Positions 26,795-40,178 of a stretch of DNA of 64,000 nucleotides are shown one piece after another (the stretch's first letter is position 1; the number at the start of each line of letters is the position of its first letter). The notes below the pieces were generated by a model. That model had not been told where the DNA came from and ran no database searches. It was given only the letters and a program-made list of their open reading frames with translations. This DNA is from Strongylocentrotus purpuratus. Its lineage: Eukaryota > Echinodermata > Echinoidea > Camarodonta > Strongylocentrotidae. The stretch covers positions 6,241,065-6,305,064 of the forward strand of contig NW_022145596.1 in NCBI RefSeq assembly GCF_000002235.5, in the 5' to 3' direction. The position numbers and the translations under genes were made by a program.

Positions 26795-27894
26795 AAAAAA
26801 GATGAACAAAAACATTATGTAGGTCTCTAAATGCTCTTATTCTGACTGAAACTTTTTAATATGTGTCTTCCAACAATTCATGAATTTGTGCACAATTCAA
26901 ATACATCATGTACACACTAGGCTATTTTTATAATGTAATCAAATTTGATGCATAAGTCTTTCTGATGTGCTCCAATAAAAATCATTTCATTTACCTGTTA
27001 AGAATAGTAAGAATGCAATGGGTAAATTAAATAATATGTATCGAGGCACTTCACAAAGACGTATTCATTAGATTTGGTTACATTACGAAAATAGCCTATT
27101 CCTCCATAATTTTTGTAGGTGTGCAAAGGCTATAAAGAATGCTGTGTTTATGTGACATCCAAACTAAAACAGTGTAGAAATTATCATTTGCAAGAATATG
27201 TTCACAGATGTTTTCAACAATTTACAACTCAAAGAATATGCTGACAAGATGATTACCGTAGACTTTGTGTTTTCTTGTAATTCACATAAAGTCAATGTAT
27301 ATTCTCCTTTAAAATATGAATTGGAGTTGAGTAAATCTTTAAAAAATCAGTTAAATGTAATATTTTAACAATGCTATTTTCATGCTGACAGCAGTTTCCA
27401 GGCCTATAGAAACACTAGCACATATCAAGGCATCTGCACATGAAATGATGACAAATGATACAATTTTGGACTGAAGAATGGCTTCACAAGCCTGTTGATA
27501 ATCATAACAGCTAACTTCATGTATAACTTAGCTATAAAGAATCCAAAATGAAGACTGTGGATCACTCTATAATTCACTGCAGGTACATTGATATGATATC
27601 ATTCAAGATGACAAAAAATCTTTCACAAAGAAATGGTTCTGTAGTTCTAGAGGCATTTTCCTACACCTGTAGATGAAAGATGTTCACCAAGCAGTTGGTA
27701 GTTGACTGTACTTGGATTAGGGCACAGGGTACATGGAGGTAAACTTCTAAATTTCACACCCACTTTCTAAAAATGCTGGCTATGGTTGACAGAGCAGGTC
27801 ACCAAATAACTCCCCTAGCCAAAAAAAGAGAGGACATACTGAATGAGGGATGGAAACAGAGAGAGATAAAAGTGATGAAGACACTAATATTTAC
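26795..27894. other. Non-coding stretch
   Basis: AT-rich, with no exon or repeat edge supported. Confidence 0.4.
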
Positions 27895-28047
27895 CTGCTA
27901 GTAATACAACTGTAAAGTCAGCGAAGGAAACAAAGAGATGGCACAATTTTGACAGAAGAGCCGTTTTCCCTGGACGTAGCTGATAGTATCCTCTTGCAAT
28001 GATCCCTTTGGCTAAACTAAAGCAGAACTCGTATAACTGTCTCCTCA
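27895..28047 (-). CDS. Candidate internal exon on the minus strand, gene unidentified
   Basis: On the minus strand a strong acceptor-like site (CTCTTTTCTTCTTCGTTCGTACAG, pyrimidine tract ending at 28048) precedes a 153-base open segment that ends at a donor-like site (GCAG|GTAAAT, GT at 27894-27893). One frame is fully open and gives about 51 residues, including RRQLYEFCFSLAKGI and a hydrophobic C-terminal part (FADFTVVLLA). The other two frames contain stops. Length is a multiple of three, so the exon would be phase-symmetric. The upstream 200 bases (28060-28260) are GC-richer than the region and include a second open frame with MPNCCQQLEARDAEF. I do not recognise either. This may be a lone exon of a minus-strand gene or chance. 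Confidence 0.28.
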
Positions 28048-28059
28048 CTGTACGAACGA

Positions 28060-28540
28060 AGAAGAAAAGAGATAGCACCTTGCGTTAATCGCCTGGGTGA
28101 ACTCGGCGTCTCTAGCTTCCAACTGCTGGCAACAGTTGGGCATGGGATCGGGGAGTGGGGAGCTCGGAGAAGGGGTATCTTCTTGGTGCCCACAATTGCG
28201 TATTGTTTAGACGTGTCCGTTATTTGTGGGGTACCCAATTGCCCAGATCACTCCTGAAAAGGGTCGACTAGACAAGAGGGTGGGATGAATGGGGTACGAT
28301 TCCACCGCATTGAGATTCTATAGGGGGTGTTAACGACCCCCTGTCACTTAAGTGGGTGCTATAGATTATATTGTAAGGGGTGAAGGGGTGCTCATTGGAC
28401 TTTGTAGTATTGTGCCATAATAGGAAGCAATAAACAGTTTGGTCTGTTCTTTATCTCTTTCTCTAATGTCCATCTCTCCCTCCCTCTTTATGTCTTATTT
28501 CTTCTCCCTCTCTCTTTCTGTCTTCTCCCCCTCTCTCTGT
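28060..28540. other. GC-richer non-coding stretch
   Basis: CpG and G/C content rise at 28080-28340 relative to flanks. No gene could be assigned. It might be a promoter-proximal or first-exon region for a minus-strand gene. Confidence 0.25.
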
Positions 28541-28577
28541 CTCTCTCTCACCTCTCTCTCTCTCTCTCTCTCTCTCC
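28541..28577. repeat. (CT)n microsatellite
   Basis: CT dinucleotide run within a pyrimidine-rich patch (28440-28600). Confidence 0.9.
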
Positions 28578-29093
28578 TTCCCTCTCCCATCCTCCCCTCC
28601 CCACTCATTACTGTGAGAACACATAGAGTAAACATTGGTTTCATATATAGTTTACACATATTACAACCTGGCTATTGGAAGTACAACTGATACTGGCAAG
28701 TACAATCAATACACGGCATGATGAACTAAACGACACCACTGACATCCAGATAGACAGCATGACAATAAGTTTCTACTGAATTGCGTTAAATGATCAAAAT
28801 TGGTTAATTCAGCTTGAACTTCCTGAAATGTCTAGGGTCATATGCCCTCTTGTGATGAGTGTTGTGAGGAATACAAGACCTTCTCAATAAATTCATACTA
28901 ATGGCTATGGAAACCAGATTGGCCTTGTAATAAGCATACAGAATTTGATAATTCACTAGTTGATGTTAACGGATATTCAAATGCAAAAGCATAGAGGTGC
29001 AGAAAGCGATTTAGCTCTGGAAAACACCAGGAACTTTGATTCCTGTTTTTTCAATGAGAAATATATACTTGACTTGAAAGTGAATTAAATTAA

Positions 29094-29595
29094 AGGTAAT
29101 ACAAAGTTTTGGGAAATTTTCAAAATTGGGTGGATAGTGAATCTTTACCATTTTGATATATTTGGATGCCCCTGTGGATGTATTATAAGCACCAGAAATT
29201 TTAGCCCCTAAAATACTTCTGCTGTCGAGAAAAATTGATTATAAAAATTTACTAGTGCTCGCGGTAAATTTTGATAAATTTCAAATAGCGCCTACGGTCG
29301 TACAATGGTAGCTGCGACCATGAAAATCTCAGAATATGTAGCTGTGATATATAATTTCCAAACGGGAATAGCTAATCAGTCGATTTTAGTCAAGAAACAT
29401 TGTGTTATAGCTTAATTGATATCTCAACCTTGAGAGGGAGCTATACAACATAAAGAGTTTATTATTTACAATTTCATACCTTAAGACTCGATTTCAACCG
29501 CGACAACGATCACTGAATATTGTAGGATCGCATATGCTTCCAATATATTCATTTGAACCAAATTTATGACCCCATACCAAAACTTTGTATTACCT
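29094..29595. mobile_element. TTAA-flanked MITE, intact copy
   Basis: Begins AGGTAATACAAAGTTTTGG and ends with the complement CCAAAACTTTGTATTACCT. It is flanked on both sides by TTAA (29090-29093 and 29596-29599). Total length is 502 bp and it is non-coding. A second copy of the same family sits in PRCP intron 4 (58628-59188), which supports the boundaries. TTAA target sites are used by the piggyBac and Kolobok superfamilies; which one drove this element cannot be told without an autonomous relative. TTAA could also belong to the inverted repeat itself. Confidence 0.85.
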
Positions 29596-29599
29596 TTAA

Positions 29600-31084
29600 A
29601 CTATAGCACATTCATGGATAGAGGGGCCTTTCTCCTGAAAACCAGGCTAGCAAAGAAACTGAAACTATGCAGGAGACTGCAAATCAAACAACAACAGAGA
29701 AAATTCAGATAATCTTCATCAGAAAGACAGGCTTTATGCTCAGTGAACAATACTATAGACACACTATAGGTTTAAATAAAGAAGGACTTCAGTGTTTTTC
29801 AAGTGTTAAGATCTATTTGAACAGGGAAACAAGTAGATCTTCTTGAATAATGAAGACTTTCGAACATTGGAAGGAAAGATAAGAAGAATTAACCACCTGC
29901 TGGTTCTTATGGTGTTGATTATTTGGCCTAACGATGTTTGGGAATGTTTCATCTTAAACCTTTTCTTTCTTAAAGGGAAAATCAAACCAAATAAAGTACC
30001 GAAGCTTTGTCACCATACAAATCAGAGAAGCCGTCTGGTGAAAGTTTAAATGATATTGGACATATTGGAGTTGCCCTATAAGCACAGAGTCTAACTTTTT
30101 CTGTCTTTCTTATATATAAAGCTTGTGGCAAAAGCATAATGTGATTAACACTTTCCAATCTTCATGAAACAATATTAAAAGTATATTTTGTTAAAAATAG
30201 ATAATTCAGTTGTCCCTTTTATTTGTTTATTCTTTTCTTTGGCATTTGCCCAGTGGTCCCATTCTCTGATCGCATTATCACAAGATGATCAAAATGTATA
30301 AATAAAGGATCACAAATAAGCAATTTTTCATGGCATACTCAATATTGATACTTATTTTAATGCCACTGAAAAAATATAGAAACTAAAGAAAGCATAAATC
30401 ACAAAGGGAATTATTCATGAGGATTAAGTTTACCTTTTAACAGATTATAAATAAGTAGAAAAGCTTTTGCGGGAATAGATGAAACAACACAACAATGTGA
30501 AGCTAGGACATGTGATTGAAGATTTATTACCTTACTTTATAAGTTCATACCATAAGGGTTGGTAAACAGGTTTGAACTATTACTACATGGATTTTATAGA
30601 TGACTTGAGTTTCTTTCAAATTTCAGCAAACCAGGTCGATGATATAATCTTAAAGGGCAATTTAACCCTTGTAATAAGTTCATTTGTATGAAAACAAAAA
30701 ATAAGATAAACAGAATGGCGAAAGTTTGAAATAAATCGAACCAATCATAAGAAATTTATGAATGTTGGAAATATGAGATCATTCAGTATAATGCTAATAT
30801 ATCAAATTGGCAGTTTGTCAGTGGATTGTGACTTAGTCGCCAACAACTCTCCCTTTTGTTGTGTTCAAAAAAATAAATAATTCTGTTTTACTCCTAGTAA
30901 TGCATTCTCCCTTGGGGTACTAGCTACTCAAAGTTTTGGTCCAGCAACTGCAAAAGATCTGCCCCCATAGAATATAGTATTGGTTTTTGGTACACAAAGC
31001 AGTGCTTGATTGCTATTGAGATTCATAAGGGCAGTAACCATAGTAACCATCATTGTTATAACTTCCGGAGCCTATGACCTACAA
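29600..31084. other. Non-coding stretch
   Basis: AT-rich, with no supported exon or repeat. Confidence 0.4.
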
Positions 31085-31262
31085 GCATTGCTTTCTCTTT
31101 AGGCTCCATCATATTTCTTCCTTTATACAACTTAGTCTTATGTATTATTCTTTTTGTTTGTATAAACGCATCCTAAAATGAGTACAAAAATGTAACCTGC
31201 CAAATGTAATGATGTATTATACAACATGTGAAATATGGAAATAAACTGAAACTGAACTGAAA
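31085..31262 (+). mobile_element. 5'-truncated non-LTR retrotransposon 3' end
   Basis: The segment ends with a polyadenylation-like GGAAATAAACTGAAACTGAA and a short (CTGAA(A))n tail. Such tails are typical of LINE or SINE 3' ends. The body resembles LINE 3' untranslated sequence (TTTATACAACTTAGTCTTATG...). No ORF remains. The left boundary is uncertain. Confidence 0.45.
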
Positions 31263-34200
31263 GTAAATGACTTAAACATCCTTAGTGTTCTCTGCAGATG
31301 AGATAAATTTCAGTGTGCTAGTATAAAATCGCTTCATATAGTTGAGGGGGGCCAGTGATTTGACCCGCTGAACTTGGAATGACTTATGAACTTGTTAGTC
31401 ATCCCCTGATTCTCATGATGGATTATCAATAATTTCAACCAAGGTATCAACTTAAACTCATATAGGGGTGAAAATTAACCCCATTTAAACTCCCATCAAA
31501 GGATGTGTTGTTCCGCATATTTGAGCAACCAATCTCCAATTCTACTTTTAGATGAACCTCGTTATGGATACAAAAGCAGAAAGTCAGAATGTCACAGGCA
31601 ATATTCCTCAGTTGTCATAAGTGAAGAATTACATCATTCAGAAACGATTTGCGATTCAATAGCAGATTTATAAATCACTGTCAAACTTTACATTTGAATT
31701 CCATTCACAGGAGAGAGAAAAGGAATTCAACATTTTTGATATTTCAGTTTCTTTAGGGTAGAGGAGGGGAGTCCGGCCTGTTCAACCCACAGTCAAAGAA
31801 ACAGTTGTTACATGGGGATTACTTACAAATTATTTTGAACATTGCTGTTTTTATTTGCATTGTCAGCTTGAAAAGAACCTTGTCGCAAACCAATTCCTTC
31901 AGCGTATTCACGCATGGTTTATGCCGGCACAATAGCCAGTAATTGCAACAACTGATTCGAGCGTGAGGGAATCAAAATCAGACTCTTCCACAAAAGATTT
32001 GATGCCATGCAACACTAGCTCCATCAAAGGTTGCGCCCACTTCCAAAGTCAAATGTGCAAAGTAGATTATCTTATAGTCATATTTGTGCAAAATATTTTG
32101 TTCGGAAGACTCGCAACAATGACAATGCCAATATTTTCCACTGAGTGCACTTTTGGGTCATAACAAGATTTTGAAGATGAAAGAGATGTGAGCTGCAAAA
32201 TATCGATTATTTCTCATTGTAACTGTTTTGAAGACTAATGAAAGATAATTGGCATACTACTTCAAGTCCACTATCCCCTTTCCAAGGGCTACCAAAAAGT
32301 TGTTTTCCTTATTGTGAAGCAAATAGTCATATTTGCCAGGTCTATAGAAAATAATTAAAAACAGTTACCATACTTGCAACCAATAACAAATGTGTAGGTA
32401 TTAATATTTTTTTAGAATACAAGGCAGACATGAAAAAATTTAACACAAATTTGTTTTCTTTTAAAACAAGGCCAAACATATCTCTACAAAATAAGCAGCA
32501 AATTTGAAAATACTACTGAGTAATCTTTTTCCCCTTAATTCCACAAAAGAAGTTAATTTGGCACAGAAATAAAGTATCATATTTACCATTCCAGGATATT
32601 CTGATGAGCAATCAAAACATGCCTTTTATTTTGAAGTACCAATTAAATATGGGCTTTGGCGGCTTGACTGTAAGACCCTGAGTATCATACACTACTGAAG
32701 GAGACTTCTTTTCTCAATCTCTTCAGTGTCTAGTCGGTAAGCAAACTATAAACAATTTCTTTTTGTTGGAGCTCTATTTACATAGTGTGTAACATCTTGC
32801 AAGGCAATCCAACCGTTTTCTATAGATAATGTTTATTTGTCAGGTAAATGACTGTCACAGCTTGTTCAATACAATGCTACTGATTTACCATTAATACATG
32901 TTAGCTTCTCTGGAGTTGTTTTTGTTTGAACAAGATGAAAGGTTTTGGGAAGCAATAGATTCTGCTACAACCTTGGGTTTTATTTGAGATATCTTTCTTT
33001 CTTCTCTCTCAGGAGTTGTGGACATAGTTACACATAAGTCTGTAATTATCAGACACTTACTTTTAACTTTGTTTAAAAGATGTTCTTTTTTAATATGAAG
33101 TGAATTATCAATCTTAAAGCAAGTGATAGATTCTGCAACTAAAATCTGACTAGTCTGTTAAGAAACCCAATACCTTAGTAGTTTGAAAATACATTCTAGG
33201 AGGTAAAATGTTCCTTCCGTACCTTTAAAGTTATGGTTCTGAACGTACGATATCAAACTTTGACATTTCAGCAGCAAACAATTGCATAACAACATCATTG
33301 GAAGGGGCCAGAACATATCCTGTCCCTTCAAATAGCATGTTGAGTTGCTAGCCATTTCTTACAAGATTAATGGTTTGAATGAGTGTACACTAAAGATAAC
33401 AAATAAAAACTTAGACCCTCTAAAAGCTATTTTTAAATTACAAGTCAGGGGGGGGGGGAGACTACTGTTTTGGACTAGTTGACATTAGTTGGAACAACCT
33501 AGCAACTATGAGATTTCATGGTCATTTTATTGTCCAGTTTTACAACATAACAGCACCTTATGGGACCTTTGCGGCACACAAGGAGCTGTTTTGTCTAACC
33601 TTTGTTATAACCCAGGAAGTAAAGGCTCAGCCACAAGAGTGGTCCAGTGTAAACAGGGCCATTAATAACATCAGGTTATTATTACATATGAAGAGCAAGA
33701 ATATATCATAATGCACTGAAATATATGTCACATTCACATTACACTCCTCGACTGTACCAGCTATTTTCCAGAATATACTTTTGGAAAAATCCAAGAATAC
33801 TGCTATATCATTCATGCATGGACAAGCAAATCCTCTTGAAGAAAATAAAAATCTGCAGTTTGCTCACCAAAAAGAATAGTCCAATGTATGGGCAGATGGC
33901 AGAGGTCGTCATTACATAGTGAAGGTAGTAAGTATATTAATATTACAAATCAAACCATCTTCCAGAAAACAATTTTAAAGGAGAACTTGGACAATGTCTA
34001 GGTCTATAACACACAATAACAGCAAATCTCCCACCCCATCAACAAAATATTGTAGTACCGATCACAGCTGAGGAATCGTTGTAAAGCACTACAAATCTAA
34101 TAAGGAGCCGACCTTGCACAAGGGGCTTCTAGCTAAGCTACATTTAAAATATGGACAGGATTTCAATGCATTCATTATCTAGAGACACTTGCAAGGTTTG

Positions 34201-34493
34201 CAACATCACAAACCTTATTTCTTATCTATAAAATTAAGAAATTGTTTTTCTTCATTTCATTTCTTTAAAAAAAATTATATTTAAAAAATCTTTTTTCTGC
34301 AGTACGCCAGTAGACAAAACTTATAATCAACAAAATAAACAAGTAAATCTGCAGTAAATAAATTCGAAATCCAATGCTGGAATACCATTAAAACTTTTTA
34401 AAGAACATTAAAACACTGAAACATTGAAGAAGAACAAAATATTGATAGACACTAAAATATGATTGGAAAGTCTGTTCAGGTTAATGACACTGT
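31263..34493. other. Non-coding stretch
   Basis: No supported exon. A G run lies at about 33447-33459. Small open frames on both strands are unsupported by splice signals or composition. Confidence 0.4.
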
Positions 34494-34767
34494 CTCATAG
34501 AGTGGTGAAGTGTGACATCATCAAATATCTATTTTTAGAATTTCTAAATTTTTTCTTCCATTTTCTGAAAGAGCATCAAAAATAATGTCCAAATGTCGAA
34601 AACCAATTGAATATGTTAAGTATTGGCTGAGATATGACCATTTGAATAAATATATGTCCTATAGGAACTCAGTGTTATATGCTCTGGCTCTTTCGGAAAA
34701 TGAAGAAAAGAATTCGAAATTCTAAAAATAGATTTTTATGACGTCACAGCTTCGGTACTCTATGGAG
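34494..34767. mobile_element. Foldback MITE with ~90-base inverted arms
   Basis: The left arm (CTCATAGAGTGGTGAAG, then ATCTATTTTTAGAATTTC, then TTTTCTTCCATTTTCTGAAA) is matched in reverse by the right arm (TTTCGGAAAATGAAGAAAA, then GAAATTCTAAAAATAGAT, then CTTCGGTACTCTATGGAG). Arms of about 80-90 bases have scattered mismatches around a loop of about 100 bases, 274 bp in all. It is non-coding. The mismatch level suggests an old insertion. Confidence 0.8.
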
Positions 34768-36399
34768 GTATTGCAGGCATACTACAAAATGGTTTTCATC
34801 TGGGAATCATTACATCTATTTAATGGATAGTCAGTCAAGAACAGTGCTTTTGTTGTTTGGGAGACACCATGACTATTCCAACCTCCAACACAAACTAATC
34901 ATTCCTTGACTCTGACAATACTCTTTGTTTTTCCAACATAAACTCTTTTCTTATGTGGTGCATCTTTTTCTCATAGATTCCTACCCTCCTCCTTCCCCGT
35001 CCTCCTCCGCATCACTTTGTCATCGTCACTGTCAGGTTTTGTTTGTCTTAGAACGCCTGCAGACTGCACATGTTTAGTAAACAGGCAACCTGAGGAAAGA
35101 TGTTCTAAACAAATCTGATTTCTGTATTCATATCTGGCTTTGAAATGAAGAATGTGAGAACATAGAACAGAAGGGATGGGACTACTGTAGTCTGACAATG
35201 TGTCTTCCATTTTAGACAGGTTCAAAGGAAGTGTTTAGGATGTGTTTAGGATGTGCAAATGTCATCACAAAATACAATTTTTGTTCTTATATACCAGCAT
35301 AGCAAGATATACAAAGGTAATAATTTGAAGTTGGCAAAGGGAGTTCTCAAGACAGAGAAAGTATAGATACCCTATAGAAAGATTGAGTGGAAATTGTTTT
35401 GACCCTCTCATTATGCATAAGCTGGGCAGAAGAGGAATTTGTAATATATAAAAATCCACCAATAGAATGTCAAAAATAATTTTACACAAAAAGAGCAGCA
35501 ATATCTCTTTTCCCAATATTAGGAATCAAAATAAACAAAAAAAGATACATTGTGAATAGATCTGAAAGAACACAAGTTGTCAAAAATAGACAAGGTTAAA
35601 TCCAATGGAGTACTATATTTTTTGTTTGTTAATGTATTTTTTATTTTGTTACATTAAAACATATTTAAACGCCAAGAGAGAAGGCCGAAAGAGAGTATAC
35701 AACTAGCATTGGTGACTCACAATTTTGTATCACAATTTTGTATCTTCCCATCAATCAATTACAGAGCTAGTCTCTTTTTTGCTATGGTGTAAGCATTCCA
35801 TGTAACCTGATAACGCCACTATGGACATGTGGGACTACAACAAATAATTGGGCTGCACCTGATATAGACTAGAGAATTATGGCACCCGCTAATTCAAGAT
35901 GAAGTCTTTCCAATCAGGACTACAAACGTAGCATGAACATCAAGGGCATATTTCAGAAGCTTGATAGATTAAATAGTCATAAAATATGCTGGGAAGAGAT
36001 CCAAAGTTTCTTCTCCTGGCATTGACGATAAAAAGTTTCTTTTCAATTTCTTCAAAGATGAATCATTTCATTACGAAAGTTTTTTAAGTAAGAATTTCAT
36101 TAATCCTTGAAAATGACCCCCAAAAGGACTTGAATTAGTTGAATATAATAATTCAAAAGAAAAAAACCTGGTATACAAAGATAATATACCTTCTATTATT
36201 AACAAGTTTCTAAATAAAATAATCACATACATGTATGTCGATTATTTACTTCATCAGCAAGAAATTCCCTCTTACATTTCACATCAAAGACCTTCTTATT
36301 TGGCTTCTATGAAAGTGAAATGTTAAAAACTTTGGCATGGTGTGACATTTTAAAGAAGAAAGAAAAGGATCTATGACACATGTAACATTTATCACATCT
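34768..36399. other. Non-coding stretch
   Basis: No supported exon or repeat. The minus-strand open frames near 34971-35516 lack identifiable domains and splice structure. Confidence 0.4.
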
Positions 36400-36616
36400 G
36401 GGCCCTGTAACATAAAAATCGCCTTACAATCAATCATAAAAGTCAATTGTATTTTCAATCTTGCTGCAATTAATTGAGTCTTACCATGTATGATATCTAT
36501 CTGTAACATTACATTAATCAGGGGTTTAATTTATAGTAATGTTAGGGTTGATCGAAGGTGGTACGATTGGTTATAAAGAGATATGATTAATCATAACTTT
36601 TTATGTTACAGAGCCC
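36400..36616. mobile_element. MITE with GGGCCCTGTAACATAAAAA terminus
   Basis: The left end GGGCCCTGTAACATAAAAA and the right end TTTTTATGTTACAGAGCCC are reverse complements with one mismatch over a 217-bp non-coding element. The interior has repeated AATCAATCATAA / GATTAATCATAA motifs. This terminal type is frequent in marine invertebrate genomes (family knowledge). The autonomous partner is unknown. Confidence 0.8.
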
Positions 36617-37095
36617 TAATTAATAAGCTCAAACAGAAGATATATGCAATAATAAATGAATTACAGGTTGTTACAAAAAAGACAGGTTTGAAATTCTACT
36701 AATGGAATGTAGGCATACATGCATAAAGAGGGCACAAATAGAAATGCCTCAGAAGTTCAGAACTCTTCCTCTTCCGAACAAAATATTTTCAGAATATGAA
36801 AGTTTGCACCCAACACCATTGTCATAATTTCCAGAGTAATTTTCTGGAAGATATCACAATGACCTCACACCAATGGTATTTCAATCAGCTGTCCAGAGAG
36901 TGAATATGATACTACCTAACTGAGAAGTCGCTATATAGAAATAAATGAGAACCTTTGCCCCAGGGTTGCTATTAGAAATCAAAACTGTTCTATAAATTTC
37001 TCACTGTAGAATTGAGCTACATCATAATCACCCTCAATAACAAAGGAGACTGTTTTCAAGAGTCAAGACTTTAAGTCGGTTATTTTTCTTACATT
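36617..37095. other. Non-coding stretch
   Basis: About 480 bases with no supported feature. Confidence 0.35.
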
Positions 37096-37790
37096 TCGTC
37101 GGCCTTATGCCAAAAGGGCCTTAACCCGATTTTGGGGGTTATTGAGTTATTAATATCACCTTGTAGATTTCATCATTCTCTTTAAAATGATGTGCTTCAC
37201 TTGTTGAAATTCGATTTATTTATGAAGATAATTATGAATTTCAAAAGGGCCTTAACGCGTATCTCATCTTTTTCCTTACGCCAAAAGGGCGTTAACCTAC
37301 ACGGATGATCCATTTGCGTTAGGAGGGCCTTTCTGGCAAACCAAAGGTGTTGCGAAACAAGAAAATTTCCTTATGCCAAAAGGGCGCTAACTATGCGCGC
37401 GCATAGTTACGCGCATAGTTACGCGTACGATAACGGCAGGTTAAGGCACTTTTGGCATAACGCCGCGTAGGTTACGCCCCTTTTGGCATAATGCCGAGTA
37501 GGTTACGGCCCTTCTGGCATAACATACGCTAACATACGCTACATTCAAGCCTTATGCCAAAAAGGCCCTAACATGTTTTTTGCACATAGCATGTACAATT
37601 CTGAATATTTTATAACAAATTTAACACATTTCATGTAAAACTTAATAACTTAACACATTTATCGAAATTGGCTTCAAAAGCAAAAAAAACGACCACAAAC
37701 TTTTGATTATTAGAGAGGCCAAAACCTTTAAACGCGATTATCTCGGAATGGCCAAAAGCAGTTAAGGCCCTTTTGGCATAAGGCCGACGA
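37096..37790. mobile_element. Inverted-repeat element with ~10 internal copies of its terminal motif
   Basis: The ends TCGTCGGCCTTATGCCAAAA and TTTTGGCATAAGGCCGACGA form an inverted repeat of about 29 bases over 695 bp, with a possible ATTT duplication (37093-37096 and 37790-37793). The block TTATGCCAAAAGGGCxTTAAC recurs inside in both orientations: forward near 37104, 37241, 37276, 37371 and 37550, reverse near 37316, 37440, 37471, 37501 and 37760. The centre has the perfect palindrome AACTATGCGCGCGCATAGTT (37389-37408), then ACGCG repeats. GC content is far above the flanks. It is non-coding and looks like a non-autonomous DNA transposon with iterated protein-binding sites. Confidence 0.75.
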
Positions 37791-40178
37791 TTTTTGAATG
37801 ATTGAGAAATGGTGTCAATGTTTCTAGCCACTATCGAATGGTGTTTACCAATGCTAGGAGCCAATTTGATGATTATGACTATAATATTAATAAATATCAA
37901 ATGTGATTTGCATCAAACAATTGTGATTATTCATGTGTTCATTGCTCTAGGCAATTTACGAATGAGCTGAAATTTTGAAAGAAACAAAGCTCTCTTTTAA
38001 TATCAAGATATGTTATACTTGTTACTCTTCAAGTTCATTCAAGTGAGATTTCTCGATGTGAAAGCCTCCAGCTAAAGCCCAGGTATTGTTGAACTTGAAG
38101 TGCCTTGAGAATTTGTACGCTCAATGAATTTGTATTGGTGATATAAGCACCACAAACAAAGCCAATAGTATGAATGCTCTTTCATAATTTGTTATAGTTG
38201 TTATTGTTGTTTATCCATAAGTAATTGATAACAATGCACTCTGGCAGGGTTTATACATCATTAAAAAGATAAATGCATATTAGGAAAATTAATTAAATAC
38301 TAGGGATGGCAATGATAATCACACAGTGTTTTTCATTACAAGATTTGAAAATGAAAGAGAGATGAATTGTGAAATATGGACCTTTTCTTCATTAAAATTA
38401 ACTTATCTGAAAATGTCTAAGAAAGATGACATCACTTCCAATATATGATAAATATTTACATTGTACATTCATCGGTTAGCAGGATGATAAGTACACAGAT
38501 AATGCTGTAATTACTGTATGACGGTTATGAAGGTGATAACCATACTACTATGGATAACATAGTTAATGTTGATGATGGCTATGACAATTATACTGATGAC
38601 AGTGGTATCAAACTTGCTAATTACTGATGACTGATGATGTTGATGGATGGTATATGTAATAACAAACGTAATGTAATACACTTACTCAAGATAATCAGGT
38701 GATAATGGAAACATAATTCATCTGTTAAGAGCCAGTAGGGTTAACAGTAAACCCCTTGTGCCTCAATGCAGAAGGAATGTTTGTAAGTAATATGATTTAT
38801 TAAAATAATTTTAATGTAATACTTGATGTTAACTCAAAAGAATTTTGTTGAAAGGATTTGAGTTTATACTAGCTTGGTAAATTGGAGATGATTATTTGTA
38901 TTATTATGTCCATGTAGGCCTATTACCGGTTATAAAGATATCAATTAAAGAATTTATTGTATTATCATATTTAATTTCACAGCATTTGCAAATGATATCA
39001 TCCAAAATAACATCTGATAATGAATTAGTGAGGAATATGCCATTGTCGTCATATTCACAAACCAATCGCAGGGGGATATAAACAGGAACCTGAATAGAAC
39101 ATAGCGAGGTAAACATCAACCCAGTGGCCTTGCAAGAATGTTACCAGATCTCAACCATTAGCGCGGTATTTACATCACATCAAGTCTACCATGAAAAGGG
39201 ACAGATTTCCCCATATTTCACCCTGTCCTGTCCATGCTCAACATTCAACACATCTATCAACATGCTAAATTTCACTTCCTGAATTTTAACAAATCAAGCA
39301 TTGTAACACAATGCCACATTTCAAATGAAATCCACAAAATTAGGATGAAAAACATCCACATCTATAAAGGAAACTAAATCTACTAAATGTCAAAACAGAA
39401 TTTTTTTTCTTCAGATTACTAACACAGATTGATTGTTTTCATGTTTGCTTAGCAAATACAAAATCAACTTCTGCTAGTCTTCGGTTTTAACAGAAAAGTG
39501 TATTCTGTATTCTTATTACAAGTTACAACCAAAAGTGTTTCCTACTCATGGATTCATATACAATGAAACCATAGAAGAGAACTTTTGAGAGAAAAAATGT
39601 AGGCATCATACACATTTATTTGTTTAGAGGATAGTTTACAAGTTTTACATGGCTAAAAGTATGCATTGTACTTACCTATGAATAAAGGTCAGGATGTCCT
39701 AGTGGAGAATGTTATCTTCTCCAAAACCAATGAAGATTAGAAATCCCACATATCTGCCAACAAGTTTCTTGTGATGACAAGTTCATAAAATTCACTGATA
39801 AAAGAAAGTGATTGGTACTACCACACACGGTATTCTAGCTATAAGTTGGAATCTAAAGTCCTCTCATCTCCTTGCTTCCGGCATGCTGTGTGGTATATAG
39901 TCACCCTCCAAGCTTGCTTGTCAGTGTGGTTAGTACGCACTCTGTGAACAAGTGCACGAGTGGTAGTTTCTTGTTTTGAAAGCAGTTATAATGGTGTAAT
40001 AATGCCACAGTCTCTCTCGATCAAAAGTGAAAGTTGTGAAACTACTGGATATTACTTAGCAAGGACATTGTGATGCTTTGGTCTCAAGATAAACTTGTTT
40101 CAAGGAAAAATGATGAAAATATTGAATAGAATGTATACAATCAAAGTTGTAGGTAGCTGCTCACATGTAGACCAGTCA
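37791..40178. other. Non-coding stretch
   Basis: AT-rich, with a GAT-rich patch at 38540-38660. No exon is supported. Confidence 0.4.
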
